From Halomonas halocynthiae DSM 14573 (GTDB lineage: Bacteria > Pseudomonadota > Gammaproteobacteria > Pseudomonadales > Halomonadaceae): a stretch of 64,000 bases of DNA. The DNA lies in assembly GCF_000425725.1 (NCBI RefSeq), contig NZ_AUDZ01000013.1:310001-374000 (forward strand), read 5' to 3'. The number at the start of each line of letters is the position of its first letter. Positions within the stretch are counted from its first letter, which is position 1. Under the pieces are notes generated by a model that was given only the letters and a program-made list of their open reading frames with translations, was not told the DNA's origin and made no database searches. Position numbers and translations under genes: made by a program. Shown here piece by piece: positions 45,529 to 57,004 of the stretch.

Positions 45529-47457
45529 ATGATTGCACTGCGGCAAGTCAGCCTGCAACGTGGTACCCAAGCGCTTCTGGAAGACGCTGATCTTACGCTG
45601 CACGCGGGTTATAGCGTTGGTATTGTCGGCCCCAATGGTGCCGGTAAGTCATCCATGTTCAGCCTGTTGCTCGGTAACCTGGCCCCAGAAAAGGGGGAGC
45701 TGGAGATGAGTGGTGGCCAGCGTATCGCTCACATGGCGCAAGAAGTGGGCACACTTAACCGCTCGATTCATGATTATGTGATCGATGGCCACTGTGCGTT
45801 GCGTGAGGCTGAGTCAGCGCTACTTCAGGCGCAACAGAAGGAAGATGCGCATCGCGAAGCCGAACTGCATGGCACTATTGAAGCACTGGATGGCTATACG
45901 GCTCCGGCGCGTGCGGCCCAGCTATTGGTAGGGTTGGGTTTTCGTCAGAATGACTTGGCGCGCCCACTGTCGGATTTTTCCGGTGGCTGGCGGATGCGGG
46001 TTAACCTGGCTCGTACGTTGTTTATGCCTTCGGATGTCTTACTGCTTGATGAGCCGACCAACCACCTCGACCTTGATGCGTTGCTGTGGCTGGAGCAATG
46101 GCTGGTGCGTTATGCCGGCACCTTATTGCTGATTTCTCATGACCGCGATTTTCTTGATGCCGTTTGTGACCATATCGTGCATTTTGAGCGTCGTCAGCTG
46201 GTGTTGTATCGCGGTAACTACAGCACCTTTGAGCGCACCCGTGCTGAGAAGCTGGCGCTGCAGCAGGCTCAAGCGGCCAAGCAGCAAGCGCGGCGTGCGG
46301 AAATCGAGAGTTTTGTTGAGCGCTTTCGTTATAAGGCGACTAAGGCTCGCCAGGCGCAGAGTCGTCTGAAAATGCTTGAGCGCATGGGCGATATCGCGGT
46401 TGCTCATGCCGACTCGCCGTTTCATTTCAGCATTCCTTGTGCTGACCGTATTTCGCGCCCACTCCTGGTACTCGACGAGGCTGACTTGGGTTATCGCAGT
46501 GCGGATGCTGACGTGCGCCAACTGCAGAATGTTTCGCTGTCGCTTCAGCCGGGGCAGCGTATTGGGCTGTTAGGGCCTAATGGTGCTGGCAAGTCGACGC
46601 TGATCAAGTCGTTGACAGGCGAGCTACCGTTGTTAGCGGGTAAGCGTATTGCCGGTGAGCATTTGGCGGTGGGTTACTTCGCCCAGCACCAGCTTGAAAG
46701 TTTGGATCTGTCGGCAACGCCTTTTCTGCATGTGCAGCGTTTGTCACCACGTGCTGCTGATGCGGATATTCGCCAGTTTTTGGGCGGTTTTGGTTTCCGT
46801 GGCGACGAGGTGTTCAGTGAGGTCGCACGCTTCTCTGGCGGCGAAAAAGCTCGCTTGGCGTTGGCGCTTGTGGCTTGGCACAAGCCTAATCTGCTGCTTC
46901 TCGATGAGCCGACCAACCACCTTGATCTAGAAATGCGCGAGGCGCTGACTCAGGCGCTGGCGAGTTTCGACGGCGCCGTGTTGGTTGTTTCTCACGATAG
47001 ACATTTGCTACGTGCCACAGTGGATGAATTCTGGAAGGTGGCGGATCATCGCGTTGAGCCGTTTGATGGCGACCTGGATGACTATCGCGCCTGGCTTAAG
47101 GCACGGCTGGAAGGTGAGCGCCGCGATGCCAGAGCTGCAAAGGTTGACAATGACGCGCCTCGTGAAGACCGCAAAGCCGCTCGCCGTGCCGCTGCTGAAC
47201 AGCGTGAAGCGTTGCGTCCGCTCAAGCGCATACGGGATAAGGCTGAACAAGCCATGGAAAAAACGCAGCAGGCGTTAGCGGTGGTGGAAGAGGCGCTGGG
47301 TGATAGCCAGCTTTATACCGATGAGGCGCGCAAAAGCGAGTTGAACCAGCGCTTAGCTGAGCAGGCTGAACTGGCTTCAGCGTTGGTTGATCAAGAGCAC
47401 GCCTGGCTTGCTGCCGAAGAAGCGCTGGAGGAAGCTGAGCAGCGTCTAGAGGCTTGA
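45529..47457 (+). CDS. yheS: ABC-F family ATPase (YheS-like)
   Basis: 642 residues from ATG 45529 (GGAG six bases upstream); the frame is open from 45478. Two ABC cassettes: Walker A GPNGAGKSS and GPNGAGKST, signatures FSGGWRMR and FSGGEKAR, Walker B LLLDEPTNHLDL in both. An ABC-F linker (about 225-310, basic) joins them, and a C-terminal coiled coil (about 530-640) follows. No membrane domain. Members act on the ribosome; this one fits the YheS/Uup layout. Confidence 0.9.
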   Translation: MIALRQVSLQRGTQALLEDADLTLHAGYSVGIVGPNGAGKSSMFSLLLGNLAPEKGELEMSGGQRIAHMAQEVGTLNRSIHDYVIDGHCALREAESALLQAQQKEDAHREAELHGTIEALDGYTAPARAAQLLVGLGFRQNDLARPLSDFSGGWRMRVNLARTLFMPSDVLLLDEPTNHLDLDALLWLEQWLVRYAGTLLLISHDRDFLDAVCDHIVHFERRQLVLYRGNYSTFERTRAEKLALQQAQAAKQQARRAEIESFVERFRYKATKARQAQSRLKMLERMGDIAVAHADSPFHFSIPCADRISRPLLVLDEADLGYRSADADVRQLQNVSLSLQPGQRIGLLGPNGAGKSTLIKSLTGELPLLAGKRIAGEHLAVGYFAQHQLESLDLSATPFLHVQRLSPRAADADIRQFLGGFGFRGDEVFSEVARFSGGEKARLALALVAWHKPNLLLLDEPTNHLDLEMREALTQALASFDGAVLVVSHDRHLLRATVDEFWKVADHRVEPFDGDLDDYRAWLKARLEGERRDARAAKVDNDAPREDRKAARRAAAEQREALRPLKRIRDKAEQAMEKTQQALAVVEEALGDSQLYTDEARKSELNQRLAEQAELASALVDQEHAWLAAEEALEEAEQRLEA

Positions 47458-47483
47458 CGGTATGAGGGGCGACGGCCTCCCGG

Positions 47484-47921
47484 TCAGACTTCCAGCAGGA
47501 AAGTCACTGGGCCGTCATTGATCAGTGATACCTGCATGTTGGCACCGAACTCTCCTGTGGCGACGTTGGGCCATGCCTTATTGGCTTCTTCCACAAGATA
47601 GTGAAACAAGCGCTCGCCTTCGTCGGGAGGCGCTGCGCGTGAGAAGCTGGGCCGAAGCCCTCGGCCAGTATCGGCGGCTAGAGTGAACTGAGAGACCAGC
47701 AGCAGCCCGCCGTCCACTTGCTGCACATTACGATTCATCTTGCCGTCGTCGTCACTGAACACGCGATAGTGCAGCAATTTGTGTAGTAGTTTGTCTGCGC
47801 ACGTTTTGTTATCGCCTTTCTCTACACCCACGAGAACGAGCAGTCCGTGCTCAATAGCACCCACACTCTGCTGGTTAACTTGCACAGAGGCTTGGCTGAC
47901 GCGTTGTATAAGGGCTTTCAT
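47484..47921 (-). CDS. dtd: D-aminoacyl-tRNA deacylase
   Basis: 145 residues from ATG 47921, the standard length; the longer frame is antisense noise in thiD. Active-site motifs [23 protein letters not shown] and the C-terminal [11 protein letters not shown] are intact. It removes D-amino acids from mischarged tRNA. Confidence 0.95.
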   Translation of the reverse strand: MKALIQRVSQASVQVNQQSVGAIEHGLLVLVGVEKGDNKTCADKLLHKLLHYRVFSDDDGKMNRNVQQVDGGLLLVSQFTLAADTGRGLRPSFSRAAPPDEGERLFHYLVEEANKAWPNVATGEFGANMQVSLINDGPVTFLLEV

Positions 47922-47977
47922 TACCTCTCCATTATGCGAATCATTTCTATGGGTGATGGCGGGGTCGCCACTCGTGA

Positions 47978-48799
47978 TTACCACCAAGCGTGAAAGTGAT
48001 GAACGGGCCCACGGCCATGACCTATTGATAGGCGGCGGCTGGCACCAAGGGCAGAGTGCAGCCAGCCTTTGGCTTCGCCAATGGCGCTGATGATTGCTTC
48101 GTGGTTGGCATCTGGTGGCAGCTGTGCAAGTAAGGCAGTGATTGCTGATGATAGCGCACAACCCGTGCCGTGCAGGTTTTTGGTATCAATACGCGGTGCG
48201 GCAAGCCAAGTATGCTGTTGAGGTGTAATCATTAAGTCAGGGCAGTTTTTGCCGCGCAAATGACCGCCCTTGAGGAGCACATAGGGTGAGTTAAGCGCCC
48301 GCAGGCTTGGCACCATGGTTTCCATTTCTGCTGCTGATGTGGGCGGCAGGGTGCCGACCAGTACCGCTGCCTCAGGCAGGTTGGGGGTGATGACATCAGC
48401 CAGCGGCACCAAAATGTCGCGTACGGCAGCAATGCCAGCGGCGTCGACCAGGGTGTCGCCACTCTTGGCGACCATTACAGGGTCTAGCACAATCCAGCGC
48501 GGGCGGTGGCGGCTCAGGCTGTCGCGAATGACTTCAGCTACCTCGCGGCTGGCAACCATGCCGATTTTGACGGCGTCGATGTGAACATCGTCTAGTAAGT
48601 TGTCGAGCTGCTCGGCGATGACGTCGGCCGACATGGGGTGCACGCTGGTAACGCCGCGGGTATTTTGAGCGATCACCGCGGTAATCACATTCGTTGCGTA
48701 GGTGCCAAGGGCCGACAACGTTTTGATATCGCCCTGCAAGCCCGCGCCACCAGAGGGGTCGGAGCCTGCAATGGTCAGGGTATGGGGAATTGAGGTCAT
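47978..48799 (-). CDS. thiD: Hydroxymethylpyrimidine/phosphomethylpyrimidine kinase ThiD
   Basis: 273 residues from ATG 48799 ([20 protein letters not shown]). Ribokinase-like fold with the substrate loop [35 protein letters not shown] and the anion-hole motif [13 protein letters not shown]. Phosphorylates the pyrimidine precursor of thiamine. Separate from thiS-thiG elsewhere in the window. Confidence 0.95.
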   Translation of the reverse strand: MTSIPHTLTIAGSDPSGGAGLQGDIKTLSALGTYATNVITAVIAQNTRGVTSVHPMSADVIAEQLDNLLDDVHIDAVKIGMVASREVAEVIRDSLSRHRPRWIVLDPVMVAKSGDTLVDAAGIAAVRDILVPLADVITPNLPEAAVLVGTLPPTSAAEMETMVPSLRALNSPYVLLKGGHLRGKNCPDLMITPQQHTWLAAPRIDTKNLHGTGCALSSAITALLAQLPPDANHEAIISAIGEAKGWLHSALGASRRLSIGHGRGPVHHFHAWW

Positions 48800-48890
48800 T
48801 GTGCGTTCAACTCGTGAAAAGGGAGCGTGGGGGCTGCCATGGGGGCTGTAGAGTGATGTCCAGCATACGTCAGCGGCGGGGAGTTTTTCC

Positions 48891-49325
48891 ATGTTGAGCC
48901 TGTTTGTTGTGGCGTTAGCCAGTGCCACTCTGCTGCCAGGGGGGTCGGAGCTATGGTTGGCTCGGCTGTGGTGCTTGGGCGAGCCGGTGCTGCTGTTGTG
49001 GTTAGTGGCAACAACAGGCAATGCCATCGGTAGTCTGGTCAATGTCGGCTTAGGGCGCTATGCGCGGCGTTTTCAGCAGCGTCGCTGGTTTCCTGTCTCG
49101 CAGGCAGCTTTGGCGCGCGCTGAGCGCTGGTATGCGCGATTTGGTGAAGTCAGCTTGTTACTGAGCTGGGTGCCGTTGATCGGTGACCCGCTCACGGTGA
49201 TTGCCGGTGTGCTGAGGTTACCCTGGTGGCGCGCTGCGTTCTGGATTTTGTTGGCTAAAGGCGGGCGCTACCTGCTAGTGCTGTGGCTGGCTGAGTCATG
49301 GCTGCTTCCGTTGTGCAGCAGGTAA
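48891..49325 (+). CDS. YqaA-type membrane protein (DedA/SNARE-associated superfamily)
   Basis: 144 residues, three to four hydrophobic segments, with GNAIGSLVNVGLGRYA and FGEVSLLLSWVPLIGDPLTVIAGVLR characteristic of YqaA. GGAG precedes the ATG. Function unknown; relatives affect membrane lipid distribution. Divergent from thiD. Confidence 0.85.
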   Translation: MLSLFVVALASATLLPGGSELWLARLWCLGEPVLLLWLVATTGNAIGSLVNVGLGRYARRFQQRRWFPVSQAALARAERWYARFGEVSLLLSWVPLIGDPLTVIAGVLRLPWWRAAFWILLAKGGRYLLVLWLAESWLLPLCSR

Positions 49326-49444
49326 GTCGATGGTTTAGTGACTTGGCAGGTAACCAGACGTTTTTTCACGTCTGCTGCTTTTGTATCACTACGCCACCAA
49401 TAGCCAGGGTGGTGTGCTGGATAATGATAATCGCTAGGCAATAG

Positions 49445-50359
<915 letters not shown>

Positions 50360-50484
50360 TGGTTTGGGGGTGGTCATTTTTTCAGCGGTGCTGTAATATT
50401 CCATAAATTTTGGCCGGGCGCATAGGCGAAACGCCTTTTACAGCGCTTGTTGTGGCGGCCCAGTATGCTGAGCAAAAGACAACA

Positions 50485-50529
50485 AGCGGGATGAGACCGA
50501 TTTCTATCGGCTTCGTCCCGCTTTTTTTC
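50485..50529 (+). terminator. Intrinsic terminator in the dapB-carA gap (possible carA attenuator)
   Basis: AGCGGGA (50485-50491) pairs with TCCCGCT (50516-50522); an inner stem CCGAT/ATCGG lies between, and a run of T follows to 50529. It lies 70 bases before the carA start codon. A nine-codon ORF (50465-50494, MLSKRQQAG) ends inside the first arm. It either ends dapB or regulates carA. Confidence 0.8.
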
Positions 50530-50598
50530 GGCCCGCTGCTGGCGCTTTTCGGCCATCACTCTTCGACATTTCTTGGACGAGCATGGGAGGACCCTGCA

Positions 50599-51744
50599 TT
50601 GAACAGACCCGCGATACTGGCCTTGGAAGATGGCAGCATCTTTTATGGCACGGCGATAGGCGCAGATGGGCAAACCAGTGGAGAAGTGGTGTTCAATACG
50701 TCCATGACCGGTTATCAGGAGATCATCACAGATGCCTCCTATGCCCGTCAGATCGTTACCTTGACCTATCCACACATCGGCAATACCGGCATTAATGCCG
50801 AGGATGTGGAGTCCGACGGCGTTCAGGCCGCCGGTTTAGTGATTCGCGATCTGCCCCTGCTCGCTAGCAACTTCCGTTCTGAGCAGACGCTGGCCGACTA
50901 TCTGAGTGAGCATAATGTCGTCGGTATTGCGGATATTGATACACGGCGTCTTACCCGGATTCTGCGTGACAAAGGGTCTCAAAGTGGTGCCATTCTTGCT
51001 GGTGCTGATGCTGAGGGTGACGATGCGGCGGCGCGCGCATTAGCGCTGGCTCAGGATTTTCCAGGGCTAAAAGGTATGGACCTGGCACGAGAGGTGTCAT
51101 GTGAGACGCCTTATGAATGGAGCCAGGGAGAGTGGGTGCTGGGCGAGGGATACGCCGATGTCAGTGAGACCGAGCGTCCTTACCATGTAGTGGCCTATGA
51201 TTACGGCGTGAAGCGTAATATTTTGCGCATGCTGGCCTCGTTAGGCTGTCGGTTGACGGTGGTGCCGGCGACGACCTCGGCGCAAGAGGTGTTGGCGCTG
51301 AAGCCGGACGGTATTTTCTTGTCCAACGGCCCTGGCGATCCCGAACCCTGTGACTATGCCATTGAGGCCATTAGTGAGCTGCTGGGCTCTGGTGTGCCTA
51401 TTTTCGGCATTTGCTTAGGGCATCAGTTGCTAACACTGGCGAGTGGTGGGCGCACCGTAAAAATGAAATTCGGCCATCATGGTGCCAATCATCCAGTACA
51501 AGAGCTTGCGACAGGGAAGGTGTTAATTACCAGCCAGAACCATGGTTTTGCCGCTGATGATGAGACGCTACCGAAAACGTTGCGTGTGACGCACCGCTCG
51601 CTGTTCGATGGTTCCTTGCAGGGTGTCGAGCGCACTGATGTACCAGCTTTCAGTTTTCAAGGTCACCCTGAGGCGAGTTCGGGGCCGCATGATGTGGCAT
51701 CGCTGTTTGGCCGCTTTATCGAGATGATGCAGGCTAGGAGCTGA
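50599..51744 (+). CDS. carA: Carbamoyl-phosphate synthase small subunit
   Basis: 381 residues from a TTG start at 50599, with GGGAGGA seven bases upstream; earlier in-frame starts run back through the terminator hairpin and have no family support. N-terminal CPSase domain ([23 protein letters not shown]), then a class I glutamine amidotransferase with [10 protein letters not shown] (nucleophile Cys) and [11 protein letters not shown]. Supplies ammonia to CarB for arginine and pyrimidine synthesis. Confidence 0.95.
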   Translation: MNRPAILALEDGSIFYGTAIGADGQTSGEVVFNTSMTGYQEIITDASYARQIVTLTYPHIGNTGINAEDVESDGVQAAGLVIRDLPLLASNFRSEQTLADYLSEHNVVGIADIDTRRLTRILRDKGSQSGAILAGADAEGDDAAARALALAQDFPGLKGMDLAREVSCETPYEWSQGEWVLGEGYADVSETERPYHVVAYDYGVKRNILRMLASLGCRLTVVPATTSAQEVLALKPDGIFLSNGPGDPEPCDYAIEAISELLGSGVPIFGICLGHQLLTLASGGRTVKMKFGHHGANHPVQELATGKVLITSQNHGFAADDETLPKTLRVTHRSLFDGSLQGVERTDVPAFSFQGHPEASSGPHDVASLFGRFIEMMQARS

Positions 51745-51835
51745 GTCTCGAGCCACATCGCCTGCTTTTGACGCCTGAGCTGCCACCACCCAGGTCGTTA
51801 TTTTTCGTTTGTCACTTTTTTCAGCGGGAAGCACC

Positions 51836-54800
51836 ATGCCAAAACGTACAGATATCCAGAGCATCCTGATCATTGGCGCCGGTCCCATCGTGATTGGCCA
51901 GGCCTGTGAGTTCGATTATTCCGGCGCTCAGGCGTGTAAGGCGCTGCGTGAAGAGGGTTACCGGGTCATTCTGGTTAACTCCAATCCGGCTACCATCATG
52001 ACTGATCCCGCCATGGCCGATGCGACTTATATCGAGCCGATTACCTGGCAGGTGGTAGAGAAAATTATTGAAACGGAGCGGCCAGATGCTGTGCTGCCCA
52101 CCATGGGCGGGCAGACTGCGCTCAACTGTGCGTTGGATCTGGAAAAACACGGTGTGCTTGAGCGTTACGGCGTGGAAATGATTGGTGCCAATGCTGATGC
52201 CATTAACATGGCTGAAGACCGCGACCTGTTTGATCAGGCCATGAAGCGTATCGGCCTTGAGTGTCCCAAGGCAAAGGTCGCTCACAGCATAGAAACGGCG
52301 CGTGACATTCAGGCCGAGCTGGGCTTTCCCGTCATTATTCGCCCCTCTTATACCATGGGCGGTTCTGGTGGTGGTGTGGCTTACAATAAGGAAGAGTTTG
52401 AGGAAATCTGTCAGCGCGGTTTCGAGCTTTCCAACAACCATGAGCTGCTGATCGATGAGTCGTTGCTGGGCTGGAAAGAGTACGAGATGGAGGTGGTCCG
52501 CGACCGCAATGATAACTGCATCATCGTGTGCTCTATCGAGAATTTTGACCCCATGGGCGTGCACACCGGTGACTCAATTACCGTGGCGCCGGCTCAAACG
52601 CTGACCGACAAGGAATACCAGATCCTGCGCGATGCCAGTTTGGCTGTGCTGCGTGAAATTGGTGTCGAGACCGGTGGCTCCAACGTGCAGTTTGGCGTGG
52701 ACCCCGAAACCGGGCGTATGGTCGTGATTGAAATGAATCCGCGGGTTTCGCGTTCCTCGGCACTGGCCTCTAAGGCCACTGGTTTCCCGATTGCCAAGAT
52801 CGCCGCTAAGCTGGCTGTCGGCTATACCCTGGATGAGCTGCAAAACGATATCACCGGTGGTCGGACGCCGGCTTCGTTCGAGCCGTCTATCGACTATGTT
52901 GTGACCAAGATCCCGCGCTTCACCTTTGAGAAATTCCCCCAGGCTGATGACCGTCTGACGACTCAGATGAAGTCGGTAGGCGAGGTGATGGCCATTGGTC
53001 GCACCTTCCAGGAGTCGCTGCAAAAAGCGTTGCGCGGGCTAGAGACCGGTAACGATGGCCTTGATCCTATTGTTACTGAGTTTACCGATGCGACGATGGC
53101 GCATATTAAAGGTGAGCTGCAGGCTGCAGGTGCCGACCGTATCTTTTACGTGGCGGACGCCATGCGCGCGGGCATGGGTATCGATGAGCTGTACGAGTTG
53201 ACTCGGATTGATCCGTGGTACCTGGTACAGATCGAAGATCTGGTTCGTATCGAAGCTGGGCTGGCTACACGCGAGTTGTCTGAGCTGTCGCCTGCTGAGC
53301 TGTATGCGCTCAAGCGCAAGGGGTTTAGTGACGCGAGACTAGCAACGTTGCTCGGTGTTGCAGAGAAAGCGTTGCGCCAGACGCGCCAGCAGGCAGGTAT
53401 TCGCCCTGTGTATAAGCGAGTTGATACGTGTGCGGCTGAGTTTGCTTCGGATACCGCGTATTTGTACTCCACGTATGAAGAAGAGTGCGAAGCGGCAGTC
53501 TCTGATCGCAATAAAATCATGGTGCTGGGAGGCGGCCCTAACCGGATTGGTCAGGGAATCGAGTTTGACTATTGCTGTGTGCATGCGGCGCTAGCCATGG
53601 CAGAAGATGGCTATGAAACCATCATGGTCAACTGTAATCCTGAAACAGTGTCGACGGATTACGACACGTCAGACCGCCTGTATTTTGAGCCGGTCACCCT
53701 TGAGGATGTGCTGGAAATCGCCGATAAGGAAAAGCCAGTTGGCGTGATTGTTCAGTTCGGCGGTCAAACGCCATTAAAGTTAGCCCGTGAGCTTGAGGCG
53801 GCGGGAGTGCCGATTATCGGTACAACGCCTGATTCGATTGATCGCGCTGAAGACCGTGAGCGTTTTCAGCAGATGATCGACAAGCTGGGTTTGAAGCAGC
53901 CGCCCAACGCGACTGCGCGTAGCTTTGAAGAGGCGTTTGCCAAAGCGGATGCTATTGGGTATCCGTTGGTGGTGCGGCCAAGCTATGTGCTAGGTGGGCG
54001 AGCGATGGAAATCGTCTATGATGCCGTAGAGCTTGAAACCTATATGACTCATGCGGTTAAGGTGTCTAATGACTCGCCGGTGCTGCTCGATCGCTTCTTG
54101 AATGCCGCGATTGAGATTGATATTGATGCGGTCAGTGACGGTGAGCAGGTGGTAATCGGCGGCATCATGCAGCACATCGAGCAGGCGGGTGTGCACTCAG
54201 GTGACTCTGCATGTTCGCTGCCTCCTTACTCACTGCCTGCTGACGTACAAGATGAGATGCGCGACCAGGTCAAACGTATGGCGGTAGAGCTGGGCGTTAA
54301 AGGGTTGATGAACGTTCAGCTGGCCTGGCAGGATGGCGAGATCTATGTGATTGAGGTTAACCCGCGGGCCTCGCGTACGGTGCCGTTTGTCTCCAAGTGT
54401 ATCGGCACATCCTTAGCGCAGGTTGCGGCGCGCTGCATGGCGGGCGCCAGCCTAGCTGATCAGGGGTTTGTCGCTGAGGTAGTGCCCCCGTTCTTCAGTG
54501 TTAAAGAGGCGGTGTTCCCATTTAACAAGTTTCCGGGTGTTGACCCGATTTTGGCCCCGGAAATGAAGTCCACCGGTGAGGTGATGGGGTCTGGTGATAC
54601 CTTTGCTGAAGCTTTCTATAAGGCGCAACTAGGTGCTGGTGAGGCAATTCCACCGCTGACTGGCGAGCGTAAAGCCTTCCTTTCAGTACGTGAGCCTGAC
54701 AAAACAGGTGTTATTGACGTGGCGCGTTCTTTGTTAGCATTAGGTTTTACACTTTGTGCGACACGTGGCACGGCAGCGGCGCTACAAGCGGTCGATTTGC

Positions 54801-55063
54801 CTGTGGATATCGTCAACAAGGTGTACGAGGGTCGTCCGCATGTTGTTGATTTGCTCAAGAACGACGAGATCGCCTATATCGTTAATACTACCGAGGGGCG
54901 TCAAGCTATCAGTGACTCTTCGGTTATCCGTCGCACCGCAATTGCTCGCAAGGTTCCCTATGCCACTACACTGGCGGGTGCTCAGGCAGTGTGTCTTGCG
55001 CTTGAATATGGCAACGCCATTACTGTGCGGCGGTTACAAGAACTGCATGCAGGAGTGCACTAA
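51836..55063 (+). CDS. carB: Carbamoyl-phosphate synthase large subunit
   Basis: 1075 residues from ATG 51836 ([30 protein letters not shown]). Two ATP-grasp halves (about 1-400 and 550-935) with the repeated [10 protein letters not shown] / [10 protein letters not shown] and [11 protein letters not shown] type motifs. An oligomerisation region lies between, and a C-terminal MGS-like allosteric domain (about 936-1075) follows. Normal length. Stop overlaps greA start by one base. Confidence 0.97.
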   Translation: MPKRTDIQSILIIGAGPIVIGQACEFDYSGAQACKALREEGYRVILVNSNPATIMTDPAMADATYIEPITWQVVEKIIETERPDAVLPTMGGQTALNCALDLEKHGVLERYGVEMIGANADAINMAEDRDLFDQAMKRIGLECPKAKVAHSIETARDIQAELGFPVIIRPSYTMGGSGGGVAYNKEEFEEICQRGFELSNNHELLIDESLLGWKEYEMEVVRDRNDNCIIVCSIENFDPMGVHTGDSITVAPAQTLTDKEYQILRDASLAVLREIGVETGGSNVQFGVDPETGRMVVIEMNPRVSRSSALASKATGFPIAKIAAKLAVGYTLDELQNDITGGRTPASFEPSIDYVVTKIPRFTFEKFPQADDRLTTQMKSVGEVMAIGRTFQESLQKALRGLETGNDGLDPIVTEFTDATMAHIKGELQAAGADRIFYVADAMRAGMGIDELYELTRIDPWYLVQIEDLVRIEAGLATRELSELSPAELYALKRKGFSDARLATLLGVAEKALRQTRQQAGIRPVYKRVDTCAAEFASDTAYLYSTYEEECEAAVSDRNKIMVLGGGPNRIGQGIEFDYCCVHAALAMAEDGYETIMVNCNPETVSTDYDTSDRLYFEPVTLEDVLEIADKEKPVGVIVQFGGQTPLKLARELEAAGVPIIGTTPDSIDRAEDRERFQQMIDKLGLKQPPNATARSFEEAFAKADAIGYPLVVRPSYVLGGRAMEIVYDAVELETYMTHAVKVSNDSPVLLDRFLNAAIEIDIDAVSDGEQVVIGGIMQHIEQAGVHSGDSACSLPPYSLPADVQDEMRDQVKRMAVELGVKGLMNVQLAWQDGEIYVIEVNPRASRTVPFVSKCIGTSLAQVAARCMAGASLADQGFVAEVVPPFFSVKEAVFPFNKFPGVDPILAPEMKSTGEVMGSGDTFAEAFYKAQLGAGEAIPPLTGERKAFLSVREPDKTGVIDVARSLLALGFTLCATRGTAAALQAVDLPVDIVNKVYEGRPHVVDLLKNDEIAYIVNTTEGRQAISDSSVIRRTAIARKVPYATTLAGAQAVCLALEYGNAITVRRLQELHAGVH

Positions 55064-55539
55064 TGAACAAGGTCCCGATGACCGTTGTTGGTGAGCAGCG
55101 GCTCAGAGAAGAGCTCGACACGCTTAAAGGTGTTGAGCGACCCAGAGTTATCGCGGCTATTGCTGAAGCGCGTGAGCACGGCGATTTGAAAGAAAATGCT
55201 GAGTACCATGCGGCGCGTGAGCAGCAGGGCTTTATCGAAGGCAGGATTCAGGAAATTGAAGGAAAACTGTCTAATGCTCAGGTTATTGATGTTGCCAAGC
55301 TGCCTCAGACCGGTAAGGTGATTTTTGGTGTCACTGTCGGTTTGCTCAATATGGGAACCGACGATGAAGTGAAGTATCGCATTGTGGGCGAAGATGAAGC
55401 CGATATAAAACTTGGTCGAATTTCGGTAACGTCGCCTATTGCACGAGCGCTGATTGGCAAGGAAGAGGGTGACGTGGTGTTAGTGCGTACGCCTGGTGGT
55501 GATGTTGAGTACGAAATTGAGAGTGTCGAGCACTTATAA
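55063..55539 (+). CDS. greA: Transcription elongation factor GreA
   Basis: 158 residues. An N-terminal coiled coil with the acidic tip ([21 protein letters not shown]) and a C-terminal FKBP-like domain. Rescues backtracked RNA polymerase. Translation coupled to carB (TAATG). Confidence 0.96.
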   Translation: MNKVPMTVVGEQRLREELDTLKGVERPRVIAAIAEAREHGDLKENAEYHAAREQQGFIEGRIQEIEGKLSNAQVIDVAKLPQTGKVIFGVTVGLLNMGTDDEVKYRIVGEDEADIKLGRISVTSPIARALIGKEEGDVVLVRTPGGDVEYEIESVEHL

Positions 55540-55555
55540 CGTGCTGTACTAGTGA

Positions 55556-55598
55556 AACACGCCCCCGCAGCTGTGCTGCGGGGACGTGTTTTTTTTTG
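55556..55598 (+). terminator. Intrinsic terminator after greA
   Basis: ACACGCCCCCGCAGC pairs with GCTGCGGGGACGTGT (one internal mismatch), followed by a run of T. Ends the carAB-greA transcript; lies before the convergent yhbY end. Confidence 0.88.
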
Positions 55599-55639
55599 CT
55601 ATTAAACTAGCGCTTGGTGCTTGATTAAAGCGCGGTGCG

Positions 55640-55966
55640 TTAGTGTCGCCCGTGGTGTCCCTCGTAGCGTTTCAGGTTAGAGAGTTTTGGGTTGGCTTTG
55701 GGATTGGGGCGGTAGAGTAGTGCAACCTTGCCAATTTTATGTATTAGTTCGGCACCGCTGTTGCTGACCAGCTCGTCAAGCATGGCATTGCGCTCTTCCC
55801 GCTCGTTAAGCAGGAGCTTGATTTTGATCAGTTCGTGATCAGTCAATGCGCGCTTCAGCTCATCAAGAAGGTTCTCTGAGAGACCGTTCTCGGAAACCAT
55901 TACCACCGGATCAAGGTGGTGGCCAATGCTGCGAAATGCTTTCTTTTGTGCCTGTGACAAGCTCAT
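55640..55966 (-). CDS. yhbY: Ribosome assembly RNA-binding protein YhbY (CRM domain)
   Basis: 108 residues from ATG 55966 (MSLSQAQKKAFRSIGHHLDPVVMV). CRM/IF3-C-like fold with the conserved GxxG-type loop; binds pre-50S particles. Divergent from rlmE, a conserved pairing. Confidence 0.92.
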   Translation of the reverse strand: MSLSQAQKKAFRSIGHHLDPVVMVSENGLSENLLDELKRALTDHELIKIKLLLNEREERNAMLDELVSNSGAELIHKIGKVALLYRPNPKANPKLSNLKRYEGHHGRH

Positions 55967-56189
55967 GGTATCTTTGACTATCCTCGGTTGACGCACACAT
56001 GCTACATGTATACTGACATGGTACGGTGAATCATCATGTGGTGAAAGCGCAAAACACGTTGGCTTGCTGTACGAGTTGCTTGTTTTACCGCTGAAATGTT
56101 GCAATGCGTGTCAGGCCCGCCTTTTACATTTTCTGCACGAGTCTCTGATATACCAAAGGGTGTCAGAGTGTTCTTTTACGGGTGATGCA

Positions 56190-56870
56190 GTGGCACGATC
56201 TCCAGATTCCCGCTCACGGGGCCGTTCGCAAGATAAAGCCAGTCGTAAGGGTGCTGCCAGTAAAACTAGTGCTAGCTGGCTCAAAGAGCATTTTGATGAC
56301 CGTTTTGTGCAGCAAAGCTGGCAAGACGGGTATCGTAGCCGTGCTAGTTACAAGCTGTTTGCACTGGATGACAAGGATAAGCTGTTTCGCCCCGGTATGA
56401 CTGTTCTCGACTTAGGAGCAGCGCCCGGAGGGTGGAGTCAGGTGGCGGCAGAGCGAGTGGGTGATGATGGTGTCGTCATCGCGTCTGATATCCTCGAAAT
56501 GGACAGCTTGGCAGGTGTGAGCTTTATTCAGGGCGATTTCACTGAGCAAGCGGTGCTTGATGAAATTCTTGCACAGCTGGAAAATCGTCCGGTTGACCTT
56601 GTTATGTCAGATATGGCCCCCAATATGAGTGGTATGGCGGCTATTGACCAGCCTCAGTCCATGTATCTTGTGGAGCTGGCGCTTGACCTGGCTCAGCAAA
56701 CGTTGCGCCCAGGAGGCAGCTTTCTGGCCAAGGTGTTTCAGGGGGAGGGGTTTGATGCGTATTTGAAATCACTGCGCGATAGCTTTTCGCGGGTGGTGAC
56801 ACGTAAGCCAGAGGCGTCTCGAGCGCGTTCGCGAGAGGTGTACCTGCTGGCTCAGGGCTTTAAGGGGTAG
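56190..56870 (+). CDS. rlmE: 23S rRNA (uridine-2'-O)-methyltransferase RlmE (FtsJ/RrmJ)
   Basis: 226 residues from GTG 56190; the frame is open upstream, but [11 protein letters not shown] is the likely start. SAM motif [18 protein letters not shown] and catalytic K-D-K-E residues ([45 protein letters not shown]). Methylates U2552 of 23S rRNA. Precedes ftsH as in most gammaproteobacteria. Confidence 0.95.
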   Translation: MARSPDSRSRGRSQDKASRKGAASKTSASWLKEHFDDRFVQQSWQDGYRSRASYKLFALDDKDKLFRPGMTVLDLGAAPGGWSQVAAERVGDDGVVIASDILEMDSLAGVSFIQGDFTEQAVLDEILAQLENRPVDLVMSDMAPNMSGMAAIDQPQSMYLVELALDLAQQTLRPGGSFLAKVFQGEGFDAYLKSLRDSFSRVVTRKPEASRARSREVYLLAQGFKG

Positions 56871-57004
56871 CTGTTCAACGGGTAGCATTTGCCTCTATTG
56901 GCGTATTCATAGGTTGGTTGAACGCTCACGGCTGTTAAGGTGTCGAATGTTTGATAAGCGTTTAGCCAGCGGATTCATGCGATTTATGCAACGAGGGTAG
57001 TTCT

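Noticed and set aside
47008-48161. Minus-strand and plus-strand ORFs overlapping the ABC-F, dtd and thiD genes
   Set aside because: Shadows of well-recognised genes; the extension of dtd upstream of 47921 is antisense or out of frame to thiD.
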